Positions 12,932 through 13,152 of a stretch of 13,152 nucleotides of DNA are shown here, piece by piece; position 1 is the first letter of the stretch; every line of letters starts with the position of its first letter. The notes under the pieces are model-generated. The model saw only the letters and a list, made by a program, of their open reading frames with translations, was not told the origin of the DNA and searched no databases. The DNA comes from Oscillospiraceae bacterium (GTDB lineage: Bacteria > Bacillota > Clostridia > Oscillospirales > Oscillospiraceae), in contig JAISAA010000008.1 of NCBI GenBank assembly GCA_031266955.1, positions 1-13,152 of the forward strand, read 5' to 3'. A program made the position numbers and the translations under genes.

Positions 12932-13152
12932 ATGAAGCTGTATCTTGAAACTACTATGTTCAATTATTATTTTGATTCCGATAGGGACGGCCACGCCGAT
13001 ACCGTCCGGCTATTTGAAGCCGTAGGTCGGGGGGCGTATGAGGGGTACACATCGGAATATGTCATCCTTGAATTACAGTCGGCGCCGGAGCCGAAGCGGA
13101 GCGATATGCTGTCGCTGATAGAAAAATACAGCGTCGCAGTGTTGGCTTTTGA
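12932..13152 (+). CDS. PIN-domain protein, 3' part beyond the window (VapC-like)
   Basis: An open frame starts at ATG 12932 behind a consensus ribosome binding site and runs to the window edge (73 complete codons). The N-terminus KLYLETTMFNYYFDSDRDGH resembles the opening strand of PIN-domain nucleases. The usual first Asp of the metal site (YLDTS) is Glu here (E6), as in a Bacillota subgroup that reads LETT. A second candidate acidic position lies in the SEYVILEL stretch that follows. PIN proteins are RNases, often toxins in type II toxin-antitoxin pairs. No antitoxin gene precedes it in the 100 bp upstream; one may follow outside the window. The catalytic C-terminal acids cannot be seen. 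Confidence 0.72.
   Translation, partial: MKLYLETTMFNYYFDSDRDGHADTVRLFEAVGRGAYEGYTSEYVILELQSAPEPKRSDMLSLIEKYSVAVLAF

Overview
The window looks like a chromosomal accessory region of a Gram-positive Bacillota, most likely of class Clostridia (an Oscillospirales-like gut or rumen organism is my guess). The reasons are strong AGGAGG-type ribosome binding sites, sigma-A-type promoters with 17-bp spacers, GTG starts, moderately GC-rich composition, and families typical of these bacteria (a second RsgA, a COG4586/4587/3694-type ABC-2 transporter, HEPN/MNT, PIN). No rRNA, tRNA, CRISPR array, integrase or intact insertion sequence was seen.

Region 1 (67-4107, + strand) is a tight gene string: a uridine-kinase-like P-loop domain fused to a GrpB domain, an AlkZ-like winged-helix protein, a HAD hydrolase and an aminoglycoside-phosphotransferase-like (APH) kinase. 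The first gene carries two copies of a 72-bp, three-hairpin repeat. The copies are inserted in two different reading frames without breaking the gene, so each adds 24 codons. Region 2 (4111-6173, +) begins at a clear promoter. It holds a 79-aa protein resembling only the C-terminal tail of Rpn nucleases, then an APH domain fused to a Ser/Thr-kinase-like domain. Its APH half is a paralogue of the preceding gene, with a nearly identical 54-bp tract.

Region 3 (6170-6899, - strand) is a HEPN/MNT toxin-antitoxin-like pair with its own promoter and a 16-bp perfect palindrome in its leader. Its 3' end overlaps the kinase gene convergently. Region 4 (7028-10175, +) is the most interesting part. A good promoter drives a leader with a strong ribosome binding site, a 10-codon ORF (MTAVKMVIAS), an antiterminator and a mutually exclusive intrinsic terminator. 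These sit just upstream of a circularly permuted GTPase (RsgA) and a coupled ABC exporter. The architecture is that of ribosome-mediated attenuation, as known for antibiotic-inducible genes such as bmrCD, and suggests a translation-stress or drug-response operon.

Region 5 (10269-12831, +), separated by a REP-like hairpin repeat, is a three-gene ABC-2 transporter operon with 4-bp overlaps. It is followed by a terminator-like structure and a separately promoted PIN-domain gene (12932 onward) cut by the window edge. The only gene-free stretch above 300 bp (6900-7339) is filled by the two back-to-back promoters and the two leaders described above.
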